Part shown: one piece after another, positions 18,000 to 27,220 of the stretch | How the letters are laid out: each line of letters opens with the position of its first letter | How positions within the stretch are numbered: position 1 is the first letter of the stretch | Notes under the pieces: generated by a model | The model's database searches: none | What the model was told of the DNA's origin: nothing | The model's input: the letters and a program-made list of their open reading frames with translations, nothing else | DNA from: Rhodobacter sp. | Lineage (GTDB): Bacteria; Pseudomonadota; Alphaproteobacteria; Rhodobacterales; Rhodobacteraceae | Assembly: GCA_020250125.1 (NCBI GenBank) | Contig: JADCEL010000030.1 | Span: 1 to 64,000, forward strand | DNA length: 64,000 nucleotides | Direction of reading: 5' to 3' | Position numbers and translations under genes: made by a program

Positions 18000-18910
18000 G
18001 TGGAACCGCCCTTTCCTTTTGATGTCTCTGGTCCGTCGCGGTCCGGATGGGGGCGCCAGTAGGCCGTAACCCCCGCACTGCGGAACATCGCGTCGGCCGG
18101 CCCGCTGAGGCGTTCGGAATGGCCCAGAAACAGGTAACCGCCCGGGGGCGTCAGCGCCGCGAAACGTTGCCAGAGCCGTGCCTGGGTCGGCTTGTCGAAG
18201 TAGATCGCAACATTGCGGCAGAAGATGACGTCGAAGGGGCCGCGCATCGGCCATTCGGACATCAGGTTCAGTTCGGCAAACCGCACGATCGCCCGTGCCC
18301 GGTCACTGATGCGGAATGTGGGGGACGTGCCATCCTGATCGATGAAGCGATCACGCAGGCCCGCAGGTATCGCCTTGAGCTCTTCGGCAGGATAAACGCC
18401 GTCCTGCGCCCGCCGCAGAATGTCCGGATCGACATCGCTTGCCAGAATGCGGATATCCAGACGGGCCGCCTCCGGGCAAAGCTCCAGCACGGTGAAGGCC
18501 AGCGAATAGGGTTCCTGCCCGGCAGAACACCCGGCAGACCACAGCCGGACCCTGCCCCCTGCACGCGCCGCCGCCAGCAGCGGCGGCAGCACCCTGTCGC
18601 GCAACAGGCGGAAATGGTGATCTTCGCGGAAGAAATGCGTGACATTGGTGGTCAGCGCAGACAGCATCTGCATCCGCTCATCCTCCCCGTCGGGGGATTC
18701 GATCAGGCTGCAATAGGCGGTGAAATCCCGCATACCAAGATGGCGCAGGCGCTTTGCCAGACGGGAATAGACCAGGTCTCTTTTGGACGGGGGCAGGTGC
18801 AAGCCGAAATCCTTGTACGCCCTCCGGGCGATGGACGCGAAATCGGCATCGGTCAGCGCCTGCGGCGCGATGGCAGAGACCGGGTCAACCTGGCTTGCGG
18901 CGGCTCTCAT
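17996..18910 (-). CDS. cheR: Chemotaxis protein methyltransferase CheR
   Basis: 304 residues. A helical N-terminal domain (about 20-95, with YSRLAKRLRHLGMRDFTAY) precedes the SAM-binding domain, with RLWSAGCSAGQEPYSLA (about residues 119-135) and the later FDVIFCRNVAIYF and GGYLFLGHSE motifs. It transfers methyl groups from SAM to receptor glutamates, opposing CheB. Its start overlaps the cheW stop by four bases and its stop overlaps cheY by four bases. The VWQDF tail of the neighbouring receptor fits recruitment of this enzyme. Confidence 0.94.
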   Translation of the reverse strand: MRAAASQVDPVSAIAPQALTDADFASIARRAYKDFGLHLPPSKRDLVYSRLAKRLRHLGMRDFTAYCSLIESPDGEDERMQMLSALTTNVTHFFREDHHFRLLRDRVLPPLLAAARAGGRVRLWSAGCSAGQEPYSLAFTVLELCPEAARLDIRILASDVDPDILRRAQDGVYPAEELKAIPAGLRDRFIDQDGTSPTFRISDRARAIVRFAELNLMSEWPMRGPFDVIFCRNVAIYFDKPTQARLWQRFAALTPPGGYLFLGHSERLSGPADAMFRSAGVTAYWRPHPDRDGPETSKGKGGST

Positions 18911-19368
18911 GCGGCAGCCTTTCCGCGCGGCTGGACGACGGCGGCAAGATCGATGACGCGTGTCATGCCCTCATCCACCGTGATCACCCCGGTAATCGTC
19001 TGGCGCGCCGTGTCGGAACGGACATCGGGGGTTTCCTGAATGCGCTCGCGCCCGACCGACAGGATCTCGGACACGGCTTCCACCAGAAGGCCCACGGTCT
19101 GACTGCCATGCATGGCGATCACCACCACGTTGCGCGGGCTTTCCGGCGTGCGGTCAAGGCCGAAGCGTGCCGCAAGATCGTAGATCGGAATGACCGAACC
19201 GCGCAGGTTCATGACACCCAGAACCTCGTCCGGTGCATGTGGCAGGGGTGTGACCGGACTCCACCGCCGGATTTCGCGGACCTGCCCGATATCGATGCTG
19301 AAGCTTTGACCGCCGGCAGAGAAGGTGACGAATTCCAGATCGGTTTCGGCAAGATCAGTGTTGGCCAT
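18907..19368 (-). CDS. cheW: Chemotaxis coupling protein CheW
   Basis: 153 residues from ATG 19368 (MANTDLAETDLEF). An in-frame ATG at 19383 would add five residues and overlap cheA further; neither has a clear ribosome binding site. The SH3-like fold is recognisable from SIDIGQVREIRRW, LGVMNLRGSVIPIYDLAARFG and VGLLVEAVSEIL. CheW bridges receptors to the CheA C-terminal domain. The start lies within the last codons of cheA, so the two are translationally coupled, as expected for a fixed stoichiometry. Confidence 0.92.
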   Translation of the reverse strand: MANTDLAETDLEFVTFSAGGQSFSIDIGQVREIRRWSPVTPLPHAPDEVLGVMNLRGSVIPIYDLAARFGLDRTPESPRNVVVIAMHGSQTVGLLVEAVSEILSVGRERIQETPDVRSDTARQTITGVITVDEGMTRVIDLAAVVQPRGKAAA

Positions 19369-21472
19369 GATGCACATCCGCATGAAAGAGGGGGGGTCGT
19401 GGGGCCGCCGAGGTGGCGGGGCTGGCGCGGTGCGCCGCGATGGCGTCGGGGTCGAGGATCAGGGCGATCTGGCCGTCGCCCAACACGGTTGCCGCCGAAA
19501 CACCCGGTACCTGGCCATAATTGCTGTCCAGTCCCTTGATCACGACCTGGCGCTGATCGTGAACCGCATCCACGACCAGGGCGCACTGGCTTTGGTTTTC
19601 ACCCTCGACCAGCAACAGCAGGGGAAAGTCGGCGCGGGCAGAGGGATCGGTAAAGCCAAGGCTGCGCGCCACATCGACCGTGGGAATGAAGCGGCCCCGG
19701 ATCGAAAGCAGGCTGTCATCGGTCCCCACCCGGTGCAGATCACCGGGGGCGGGCCGGATGGTTTCCAGGATCGAGGTGATCGGCACAACCATGGTCTGGC
19801 CGGCAACGGAAACGACCATGCCATCCATCACCGCAAGCGTCAGCGGCAGCGAGATGGTGAATTCCGTCCCCTGCCCCGGAACCGAGGCGATGGAAATGCG
19901 CCCGCCCAGGGCCGTCACGGCATTGCGCACCACGTCAAGCCCCACACCGCGACCCGACAGGTTCGAGACCGAGGACGCGGTGGAAAAACCCGGAAGAAAC
20001 AGCAGCCCGTCAATCTCGGCGTCGGCCAGATCGGCATCGGGGGCCACCAGCCCCTTGCGGCGGGCGATGTCCAGGATGCGCGGGCGGTTCAGCCCGGCCC
20101 CGTCATCGCGGATGGTGATGATCACACTGCCCGACCGGTGCGCCGCGCCAAGCCGGATCGTTCCGGTGCCGTCCTTTCCGGCCGCGCGCCGCGCGTCGGG
20201 GCCTTCCAGCCCGTGATCAACCGCGTTGCGGATCATGTGCATCAGCGGGTCTGCCAGACGTTCGATCACGGTCTTGTCAACTTCGGTATTCTCGCCGAAG
20301 GTCAGCAGGCGCGCCGATTTTCCCGTGGCTTCGGCCGCCTCGCGCAGGATGCGCGACATGCGCTGGAACAGCGGCTTGACCGGCTGCGCGCGGATCGCCA
20401 TCACGGCTTCCTGGATGTCGCGCGCCAGAAGACGGTAATCTTCGACATGCAGCGACACATCGTCGTCCGATGCCAGCGCCATGTCCTGCAGCCGCTGGGC
20501 GATCATCGCCTGGTTGATGATCAGTTCGCCCACCGAGTTGATCAGCCGGTCGACCCGGTCAAGATCGACGCGCAGCGTGGGCTTGGGGCCGCGCGCTTCG
20601 GCAGATTCGGCCCCCGCCGCCAGGTCCGGTTTCAGCGCGGCAGAGGCTGCGGCCGACGGGGCTTCGGGGCCGGGGGCCGGTGACGGCGGCGCGGCCACCG
20701 AAGGCAGGGGGTCTACAGCTGCCGGGGCATCTTCAAGAGGGGAAATGTCCAGCTCGCACAGCCCTTCCACGAATTCGAAAATCTCCTGCAGGGCCGTGTC
20801 GCTTTCCTGCCCTGCCAGGCGCAGGGTCCAGCCAAGGCCGGGCGTCAGGGCATCCGGCCCCTCCCAGTCGGGCAGCGCCGAAAGGTCCAGCGCCACCTCG
20901 CAGGGGCCAAGCCCATGAAGCGCCGCGATCAGCAGGGCGGGATCATGGCCGTTCGCATAAAGCTGCTGCAAGGGGCGGAACCGGATGACATGACCGGCAG
21001 GTTCCTTGGGTGCGGGATCATCCCCGAAATCCAGCGGAATCACGGCGAAATCGAACGGGGTATCGCCCATCTCAAGGGCTTCGGGTTCCGCGCCCAGACA
21101 CTGATCGAGATTGGCCAGGAAGGCCTCTGACACGTCCGCTGCCAGAACATCCTCATTGCGGGCCGCTTCCACCAGATCGGCTAGATGATCGGCCGAGCGC
21201 TGCATCGTGTGCATCACTTCGGGCGTCAGATCCAGCGTGCCGGACCGGACACCATCCAGCACCGTCTCAAAGCGGTGGGCAAACGCGACAAGGTCGGTCA
21301 TGGCAAAGGCCCCTGCCCCGCCCTTGACGGAATGGACCGCGCGGAACACGGCGTTCACCGTATCGGTGTCGCGGGCACCGCCCGCCATGGCGGCAAGACC
21401 CTCGGCCAGGGCTTCCAGCAGGTCTTCGCATTCCTCAAAGAAGGTATCGCGGATCGAGCTTTGCGGTGTCAT
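19355..21472 (-). CDS. cheA: Chemotaxis histidine kinase CheA
   Basis: 705 residues. The N-terminal Hpt domain (about 1-110) has the phosphorylated His47 in VHSVKGGAGAF. A linker rich in Ala/Pro follows at about 245-280, then the dimerisation segment, the ATP-binding domain with the N-box HMIRNAVDHGLEG and a G-box in SNLSGRGVGLDVV, and a C-terminal CheW-like domain ending in a short tail. It autophosphorylates in trans and passes phosphate to CheY; the resident CheB appears unable to accept it. The cheY stop lies one base from the cheA ATG. Confidence 0.95.
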   Translation of the reverse strand: MTPQSSIRDTFFEECEDLLEALAEGLAAMAGGARDTDTVNAVFRAVHSVKGGAGAFAMTDLVAFAHRFETVLDGVRSGTLDLTPEVMHTMQRSADHLADLVEAARNEDVLAADVSEAFLANLDQCLGAEPEALEMGDTPFDFAVIPLDFGDDPAPKEPAGHVIRFRPLQQLYANGHDPALLIAALHGLGPCEVALDLSALPDWEGPDALTPGLGWTLRLAGQESDTALQEIFEFVEGLCELDISPLEDAPAAVDPLPSVAAPPSPAPGPEAPSAAASAALKPDLAAGAESAEARGPKPTLRVDLDRVDRLINSVGELIINQAMIAQRLQDMALASDDDVSLHVEDYRLLARDIQEAVMAIRAQPVKPLFQRMSRILREAAEATGKSARLLTFGENTEVDKTVIERLADPLMHMIRNAVDHGLEGPDARRAAGKDGTGTIRLGAAHRSGSVIITIRDDGAGLNRPRILDIARRKGLVAPDADLADAEIDGLLFLPGFSTASSVSNLSGRGVGLDVVRNAVTALGGRISIASVPGQGTEFTISLPLTLAVMDGMVVSVAGQTMVVPITSILETIRPAPGDLHRVGTDDSLLSIRGRFIPTVDVARSLGFTDPSARADFPLLLLVEGENQSQCALVVDAVHDQRQVVIKGLDSNYGQVPGVSAATVLGDGQIALILDPDAIAAHRASPATSAAPRPPLFHADVHHGQH

Positions 21473-21473
21473 C

Positions 21474-21848
21474 CTATCCGATTGCCCCCGTCACACGGCG
21501 GACCACCGAGACGATGGTTTCATCGTCGAACGGCTTGACGATCCATCCGGTGGCCCCGGCGGCGCGGGCACGGGCCTTCAGATGGTCGGCGCTTTCGGTT
21601 GTCAGGACCAGAATCGGAACACTCTGGTTGACTTCGCCGCCGCGGATCGAGGAGATCACGCCATAGCCGTCCATGTTGGGCATGTTGATGTCGGTGATGA
21701 CGACATCGGGGGCCACTTCGGCAAAGCGCGCGATGCCGTCGACCCCGTCTTCGGCGCAGATACAGTCAAACCCGGCGTCTTCCATGACCTTCTGCACAAG
21801 GCTGCGGATGGTCCGGGAATCATCTATGGCCAGAACCTTCACGGTCAT
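21474..21848 (-). CDS. cheY: CheY-type response regulator
   Basis: 124 residues from ATG 21848. It has a full set of receiver residues: Asp9 and Asp10 in AIDDSR, acceptor Asp53 in ITDINMPNMDGYG, Thr in LTTES and Lys in IVKPFDD. The gene is second in the operon, overlaps the STAS gene by four bases and precedes cheA by one base. Its sequence resembles the classic CheY that follows a STAS gene in many alphaproteobacterial operons more than the second copy at 17.6 kb does, so the two probably have distinct roles (motor binding versus phosphate sink). Confidence 0.92.
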   Translation of the reverse strand: MTVKVLAIDDSRTIRSLVQKVMEDAGFDCICAEDGVDGIARFAEVAPDVVITDINMPNMDGYGVISSIRGGEVNQSVPILVLTTESADHLKARARAAGATGWIVKPFDDETIVSVVRRVTGAIG

Positions 21849-22132
21849 TGCGCCGCCTCCTGCCGCAGCATTTCGGGGGAAACGCCAAGCTGCCCCAGGG
21901 TCTGGCTGACCGGGCCGGGGATATCGCAAAGGGTCAGATCAAGACCGCGCTCGCGCCAGGACCGGGCGGCAGACAGGATGAGTTGCAGCAGGCGCACATC
22001 CAGCCGCGTGACATCGCGCGCCGAGATTCGCACCGGGTCGGCCCGGTTCTGCCGCAGAAAATCCTGCAGTCCGGAATCCGGCGCGCCCCGTGTCCGGTCC
22101 GGCAGGTGAAACAGCTTATTCGTCTCTGGCAT
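21845..22132 (-). CDS. STAS-domain protein, first gene of the chemotaxis operon
   Basis: 95 residues from ATG 22132. The pattern VRISARDVTRLDVRLLQLILSAARSW with LTLCDIPGPVSQTLGQLGV (shown as two pieces of one domain) is typical of a STAS fold, the family of anti-anti-sigma factors and MlaB. A Ser or Thr at the usual phosphorylation site is replaced by VTRLD, so regulation by a serine kinase is not evident. ATGA overlap with cheY shows co-translation. Its role in chemotaxis is not established; related genes head che operons in other alphaproteobacteria. Confidence 0.75.
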   Translation of the reverse strand: MPETNKLFHLPDRTRGAPDSGLQDFLRQNRADPVRISARDVTRLDVRLLQLILSAARSWRERGLDLTLCDIPGPVSQTLGQLGVSPEMLRQEAAQ

Positions 22133-22697
22133 CGCCCACAGGACTCCTTCGCGCCTCGTCGTTTCGGACAGGGGCAGAGTTAGGGGCGCTGCTTTAACAA
22201 ATGATTGAGCGTGGACGGACGCCCGAGAATATTCACCGCGACGCAGAGGCAGCGCCATCAAGGACCCGGCCCGCCCCGATCGCTGCGCGGTGCGCCCACC
22301 GCACGGACCGGACGCGCAAGGGCCGCAGAACCGGCAGCGGGGACCAGGCCCGGCAGGGCCGACACCTGCCGCAGGGTGCAGGATTTCGCAGTCGCAGCCG
22401 ACATATGCCTTTGGGCCGCCCTGTGCGGCGCGCTGCCCGGCCGAACCACAGGCCCGGTTTCGGCAGACAGGCAAGGGCCACCGGAAAAGATGTCATCAAA
22501 GCCGCGAAACAGCGCACAACGGCGCGGACCAGCCGAGTCGACCCTGCCCCCGATTGGGCCGCCCGCCGGGACGTGATCGCGCATCATCCTGTCCCGGACG
22601 CGTGATCTGCCCGGACCTGCCCGATGCCACGGCACGCAGCCCAGGCGGCACCACGCCACGCCAAGGGGCCGTCCGCCGCCTGATCTCTTGCTTTTGC
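22133..22697. other. Upstream region of the che operon, no gene seen
   Basis: These 565 bases lie between the first chemotaxis gene and tRNA-Arg. Open frames are present but none has recognisable protein character. The proximal 80 bases must hold the che promoter. A lone TTAAC half-site (about 22195-22199) is present, but no complete CtrA box. Confidence 0.5.
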
Positions 22698-22774
<77 letters not shown>

Positions 22775-22831
22775 GTGCTGTGCTGATAGGATAAACGCGG
22801 GCCTGCTGCAATGGCGAAGTTGCGGGTCAGT

Positions 22832-24058
22832 TCACGCGAACAGATCGTGGCACAGCTCCAGCGCGGCAACCAGCGCATCAACCTCGGCCCTGGTGTTGTA
22901 CAGCCCGAAAGAGGCGCGGCAGGTGGCCCCCACCCCCAGATGTTCCATCAGCGGCATGGCGCAATGCGTGCCCGCCCGCACCGCGATGCCCTTCTTGTCC
23001 AGCACGGTCGAGATGTCATGCGCATGGGCGGCACCCTTCAGCGTGAAGGAGAAAATGGCACCCCTGGTCGCCGACCTGCCCTGCAGGGTCAGCCAGTTCA
23101 GCCCAGACAGGCGCGCCTGCGCGTAATCGCGCAAATCCGCCTCATGGGCGGCAATCGCCTTGATCCCCAGGGTGGTCATGTAATCCAGCGCCACGCCCAG
23201 ACCGATCTGGGCGACGATTCCCGGGGTTCCCGCCTCGAACTTCATCGGCGGGTCGTTCCAGGTGACGCTGTCGCGCGCAACCTCGCGGATCATGTCACCG
23301 CCGCCCATGAAGGGGCGCATCTCGGCCATCCGGTCAGACCGGATAAAGATCGCGCCGGACCCCGACGGACCGTAAAGCTTGTGCCCGGTGATCGCGTAGA
23401 AGTCGCAGCCGATCGCCTGCACATCAACCGGCATGTGTACGGCGGCCTGCGACCCGTCGACCAGCACCGGCACGCCGCGCGCCCGCGCCCCGGCGCAGAT
23501 CGCCGCAACGTCCACCCTGGTGCCCAGCACGTTCGACATATGTGTGACCGCCACCAGACGGGTGCGCGGGCCGATGGCATCCAGCACCGCCTCGGGGTCC
23601 AGATCACCATTGGCATCCACATCGACCCATTTCAGCACCACGCCCTGGCGTTCGCGCAGGAAATGCCAGGGCACGATATTGGCGTGATGTTCGAGGATCG
23701 ACAGCACAATCTCGTCCCCCGCCCGCAGCCGCGGCGCGGCCCAGCCGTAAGAGACAAGGTTGATGCCCTCGGTGGTCCCCGAGGTGAAGACGATCTCGGT
23801 CTCGGACCCCGCGTTCAGAAAGCGGGCGATCTTGCCGCGCACGGCTTCGTACCGGTCGGTGGCAAGATTGGAAAGGTAATGCAAGCCACGGTGAACGTTG
23901 GCATATTCCATCGAATAGGCCTGCGTGACCGCATCGATCACACAGCGCGGCTTTTGCGCAGAGGCGCCGTTGTCCAGATAGATCAGCGGCGTGCCGTTCA
24001 CCTCGCGCGAGAGAATGGGAAAATCCCTTCGGACAAGATCGACGTCATAGGGGATCAT
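22832..24058 (-). CDS. sufS: Cysteine desulfurase SufS
   Basis: 408 residues from ATG 24058. It is a class V aminotransferase fold with PLP lysine Lys227 in ITGHKLYGPSG and catalytic Cys366 in RAGTHCAMPL, the group II (SufS/CsdA) arrangement. It also has the typical start YLDNGASAQKP and HHANIVPW. It extracts sulfur from cysteine as a persulfide and passes it to the SufBCD scaffold. It is the last gene of the leftward suf operon, overlapping the membrane-protein gene upstream by four bases. No sufE or sufU is seen within the window. Confidence 0.95.
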   Translation of the reverse strand: MIPYDVDLVRRDFPILSREVNGTPLIYLDNGASAQKPRCVIDAVTQAYSMEYANVHRGLHYLSNLATDRYEAVRGKIARFLNAGSETEIVFTSGTTEGINLVSYGWAAPRLRAGDEIVLSILEHHANIVPWHFLRERQGVVLKWVDVDANGDLDPEAVLDAIGPRTRLVAVTHMSNVLGTRVDVAAICAGARARGVPVLVDGSQAAVHMPVDVQAIGCDFYAITGHKLYGPSGSGAIFIRSDRMAEMRPFMGGGDMIREVARDSVTWNDPPMKFEAGTPGIVAQIGLGVALDYMTTLGIKAIAAHEADLRDYAQARLSGLNWLTLQGRSATRGAIFSFTLKGAAHAHDISTVLDKKGIAVRAGTHCAMPLMEHLGVGATCRASFGLYNTRAEVDALVAALELCHDLFA

Positions 24059-24657
24059 GGTGCAGGCACTCCAACCGTTACGGCAAAGATCACGGCCAGA
24101 CCGAACCCCAAAACAAGGATCAGCACCGCAAGCGCCACGAGGATGCCGAAAAGGGTCATGGTCAGCGATGCGAAACCATGCAGTTCGGCCACGAAATTGG
24201 TCAGCAGCCAGAAAAACAGGACCGTCCCCGCCAGATAGGCCGGAAAAGCCAGCACGGGCAACGCGACCTGCACCGCAAGCTGGACAGCCTGCACAGCCAG
24301 CATGATGATCTGAAACCAGATCAGAACCGTCAGACTGTCGGCGAAGCTGCCGCGCCCGTTCCGGAACCGGCCCAGCCGGTACAGCAGATGCACCGAAACC
24401 AGCAGCATTGCCGCATGGACCGCCGCAAGACCAAGCGGCGACGCCATCGCCCACAGAAGTGCCGGCGGCAGCTCTTCCGCCGGCACAGGGGCAAGGCTGA
24501 GAAGCATCAGAAACGTGCTGGCGATGGCCACGAGCACCAGCGCGATCCAGCGCGCCACCATCGGCGGATCGGAATCGATCACCTGGCGCATGGCATCGCG
24601 CGGCGATTGCAGCGAATGGCGCAGCGCAGACAGCAGGCCGGGCAGGTTCCACTCCAT
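24055..24657 (-). CDS. Yip1-family integral membrane protein
   Basis: 200 residues with five hydrophobic spans, at about 39-60, 70-95, 115-135, 138-158 and 170-195, and a charged N-terminus. The ordering resembles Yip1-domain proteins often found inside alphaproteobacterial suf operons. It overlaps its upstream neighbour by one base (TGATG) and sufS by four bases. No catalytic motif is visible. A role in Fe-S cluster assembly is suggested only by position. Confidence 0.75.
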   Translation of the reverse strand: MEWNLPGLLSALRHSLQSPRDAMRQVIDSDPPMVARWIALVLVAIASTFLMLLSLAPVPAEELPPALLWAMASPLGLAAVHAAMLLVSVHLLYRLGRFRNGRGSFADSLTVLIWFQIIMLAVQAVQLAVQVALPVLAFPAYLAGTVLFFWLLTNFVAELHGFASLTMTLFGILVALAVLILVLGFGLAVIFAVTVGVPAP

Positions 24658-25139
24658 CAGCGGCGCTCCGACTCAAGAAGGGATGTGACCCACAGCGCCA
24701 GGAAGGCGGCCGACACGGCCAGACCCACCAGCGTCAGCGCCGGCCCCGGCCCGATGAAGCCGCGCACCAGACCCTGCAGCAGCATCAGGGGGCTGACGGC
24801 CAGCAAGGCCCAGAACAGGGCCAGACGGGCGGCAAAGAAGCTGCCCGTTCCACCCAGGGCGCGCGCCAGCAGATGGCTGAGTGCCGCCACCCCATAGGCG
24901 ATGGGGGGCAGCAGAAACAGCGTGCCAAACAGCGCACCCCCCATCCGCGCGTCCAGCGGAACGGCCGGATCGGCATGGGCCGCGCGGGCCAGGCCGGGCC
25001 ATTGCGCGACAAAGATCAGCAGGCAGGCCCCGATCAGCGTGGCAAGGGCCCGCCCTTCATCCGTGCCCCCTTCCAGCTTGCGCCGGAAAACCTGACGCGG
25101 CCTGAGGTAGCTTTCAAGAATATCCGTGCTGACCGGCAT
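24657..25139 (-). CDS. Small integral membrane protein of the suf operon
   Basis: 160 residues with hydrophobic spans at about 33-50, 66-90, 100-122 and 130-152, ending in a charged SLLESERR. It starts three bases after sufD and ends overlapping the Yip1-like gene by one base. N-terminal PRQVFRRKLEGG resembles the amphipathic lead of Yip1-like proteins, so the pair may be a split or duplicated membrane module. Function is unknown. Confidence 0.7.
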   Translation of the reverse strand: MPVSTDILESYLRPRQVFRRKLEGGTDEGRALATLIGACLLIFVAQWPGLARAAHADPAVPLDARMGGALFGTLFLLPPIAYGVAALSHLLARALGGTGSFFAARLALFWALLAVSPLMLLQGLVRGFIGPGPALTLVGLAVSAAFLALWVTSLLESERR

Positions 25140-25142
25140 CTG

Positions 25143-26429
25143 TCAGCGCCCGTGCCGTTCAAGCCAGTTGTGCAGACGCAGCCGGATGTCTTCGGCAATC
25201 GTCCCGTCCTCGATCTCGGCAATGGTTTCGGCAAGGAAGGCCAGCACCAGCAGCGATTTCGCCGCCGCCTCTGGCACCCCGCGCGAGCGAAGATAGAACA
25301 GCGCCACCTCGTCAATCGCGCCCGAGGTGGACCCGTGCGAGCATTTCACGTCATCGGCATAGATTTCCAGCTCGGGCTTGGCCAGAAACTGGCTGTCACC
25401 ATCCAGCAAAAGCGACTGGCTGATCTGATAGCCGTCGGTCTTCTGCGCGCCGGGTTTCACCAGAATCTTGCCCTGGAACACCCCGACCGCGCCGTTCTTC
25501 AGCACCTTCTTGAACACCTGCCGGCTTTCGCAGCGCTGGCCCGCATGGGTGATGAACACCGTGTCATCATGGTGGAAGGCACCATCGCCCACCGCCGCCC
25601 CGGCGATATGGGCGACAGCGTCATCGCCCAGCAGCTCGATCACCACTTCGTTGCGCGTCAACACGCCATTGGCCGTCAGGGTGAAGGACTTCAGCAGGCT
25701 TTCCGCGCCCAGACGGGCGAAAAGATGCGTGGCGGCGCGCCGCCCGTGGTCGCGCCCCTGGGCGCGGATGTGGTGAAAGCGCCCGCCTGCGGCCACGTCC
25801 ACTTCCATCACCTTGTTGAAGCGGGCGGCGGCGGGGCCGCTTTCCAGCACGGTCAGTTCCGCGCCCGCCTCGACCTTGATGCAATGGTGCAGGATGGCGT
25901 CAGAGGTTTCCGACCGGTGCAGATAGATCAGCGCCACGGGCCGCGCAGCGCGCCCCGTTGCCCGGATCAGCACGCCCTGGGCGGCAAAGGCCGTGTTGAG
26001 CGCCGCCAGCGGCCGCTGGACCGGGGTCTGCCCGCGCGCCTCAAGCACGCCGTAAACCTCGCGCGCCCAGTGAATGTCGGTCTGCCCGGCGCTGGACAGA
26101 AGTTCAATCTCGACACCGGCCAGCGTCAGATCATCGGACAAGGCCGGGTCGAAGACACCATCGACGAAGACGATTCGCAGCCGGTCGATGCCGTCAAAGA
26201 CCGGCGGTTCATCGGCGGCTGCAAAGGTGGCCGCGCGCGGGGCCTGCGGCGCAATCAGATCGGCAGGGTCGGTATAGCGCCAGTATTCATCGCGCCTGGC
26301 GGGCAATCCCATTGCCCCGAGGCGCGCCAGCGCCTCGGTCCGTGCCGCACCCGCCCAGCCGCCGCGCACAAGATCAAGCCCCGCGATCCGTGCGGCAAGC
26401 GCATCAAGCTTTGCCTGGGGAACCGGCAT
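25143..26429 (-). CDS. sufD: Fe-S cluster assembly protein SufD
   Basis: 428 residues, the usual length. The right-handed beta-helix core and C-terminal helices are recognisable in DVKCSHGSTSGAIDEVALFYLRSRG (residues about 360-384, quoted here as DVKCSHGSTSG and VALFYLRSRG), including the conserved Cys and His. SufD pairs with SufB and the SufC ATPase to form the scaffold on which Fe-S clusters are built. ATG 26429 overlaps the sufC stop by one base. Confidence 0.94.
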   Translation of the reverse strand: MPVPQAKLDALAARIAGLDLVRGGWAGAARTEALARLGAMGLPARRDEYWRYTDPADLIAPQAPRAATFAAADEPPVFDGIDRLRIVFVDGVFDPALSDDLTLAGVEIELLSSAGQTDIHWAREVYGVLEARGQTPVQRPLAALNTAFAAQGVLIRATGRAARPVALIYLHRSETSDAILHHCIKVEAGAELTVLESGPAAARFNKVMEVDVAAGGRFHHIRAQGRDHGRRAATHLFARLGAESLLKSFTLTANGVLTRNEVVIELLGDDAVAHIAGAAVGDGAFHHDDTVFITHAGQRCESRQVFKKVLKNGAVGVFQGKILVKPGAQKTDGYQISQSLLLDGDSQFLAKPELEIYADDVKCSHGSTSGAIDEVALFYLRSRGVPEAAAKSLLVLAFLAETIAEIEDGTIAEDIRLRLHNWLERHGR

Positions 26430-27184
26430 CAGACGGCCTCTGCCAGAATGCCGGCATAACCGTTCTTCTCAACCTCCAGCGCCAGGTCCGGCCCGCCGGT
26501 TTTCACGATGCGCCCGTCGGCCATGATATGGACGACATCGGGGCGGATATGGTCCAGCAGGCGCTGGTAATGCGTGATCACCAGAAAGGCGCGGCCCGCA
26601 TCGCGCAGGGCGTTCACGCCGTCGGACACCAGCTTCATCGCATCCACATCCAGGCCCGAATCGGTTTCGTCCAGGATGCACATCTTCGGTTCCAGCATGG
26701 CCATTTGCAGGATTTCGTTGCGCTTTTTCTCGCCACCCGAAAAGCCCACATTGACAGGGCGCTTGAGCATGTCGGCATCGATCTTCAGGGTGCGGGCACG
26801 GTCGCGCACGACCTTCAGGAACTCGCCCGCGCTCATCTCCTCTTGCCCGCGCGCCTTGCGCTGGGCGTTCACCGCCGTCCGCAGGAAGGTCATGTTGCCG
26901 ACGCCGGGGATTTCCACCGGATACTGGAAGGCCAAGAACAGGCCGGCCGCCGCGCGTTCCTCCGGCTCCATCGCCAGCAGGTCCGCCCCGTCCAGCGTGG
27001 CGGTCCCGTCCGTTACCGCATAGCCGTCACGGCCCGCCAGGACATAGGACAGGGTTGATTTGCCCGATCCGTTCGGCCCCATGATGGCATGGACCGTTCC
27101 GGCGGCAACGCGCAGGTCGACACCCCTCAGGATGGGCTTGTCTTCTGCTTCAAGTTTAACGTGCAGGTTGTTGATTTCAAGCAT
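26429..27184 (-). CDS. sufC: Fe-S cluster assembly ATPase SufC
   Basis: 251 residues of an ABC ATPase: Walker A GPNGSGKST (about residues 36-44), the signature NVGFSGGEKKRNEILQ, Walker B CILDETDSGLDVDA and the switch His in VITHYQR. It is soluble and works with SufB and SufD rather than a membrane domain. The gene follows the low-GC orphan gene after 36 bp and overlaps sufD by one base. Confidence 0.96.
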   Translation of the reverse strand: MLEINNLHVKLEAEDKPILRGVDLRVAAGTVHAIMGPNGSGKSTLSYVLAGRDGYAVTDGTATLDGADLLAMEPEERAAAGLFLAFQYPVEIPGVGNMTFLRTAVNAQRKARGQEEMSAGEFLKVVRDRARTLKIDADMLKRPVNVGFSGGEKKRNEILQMAMLEPKMCILDETDSGLDVDAMKLVSDGVNALRDAGRAFLVITHYQRLLDHIRPDVVHIMADGRIVKTGGPDLALEVEKNGYAGILAEAV

Positions 27185-27220
27185 CTTTTTTCCCGTTCTA
27201 CTTGCGTCGCAACACTGATG

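Noticed and set aside
22181-22199. CtrA box before the che operon
   Set aside because: Only the second half-site (TTAAC) is present; the other lies at the wrong spacing and is incomplete.
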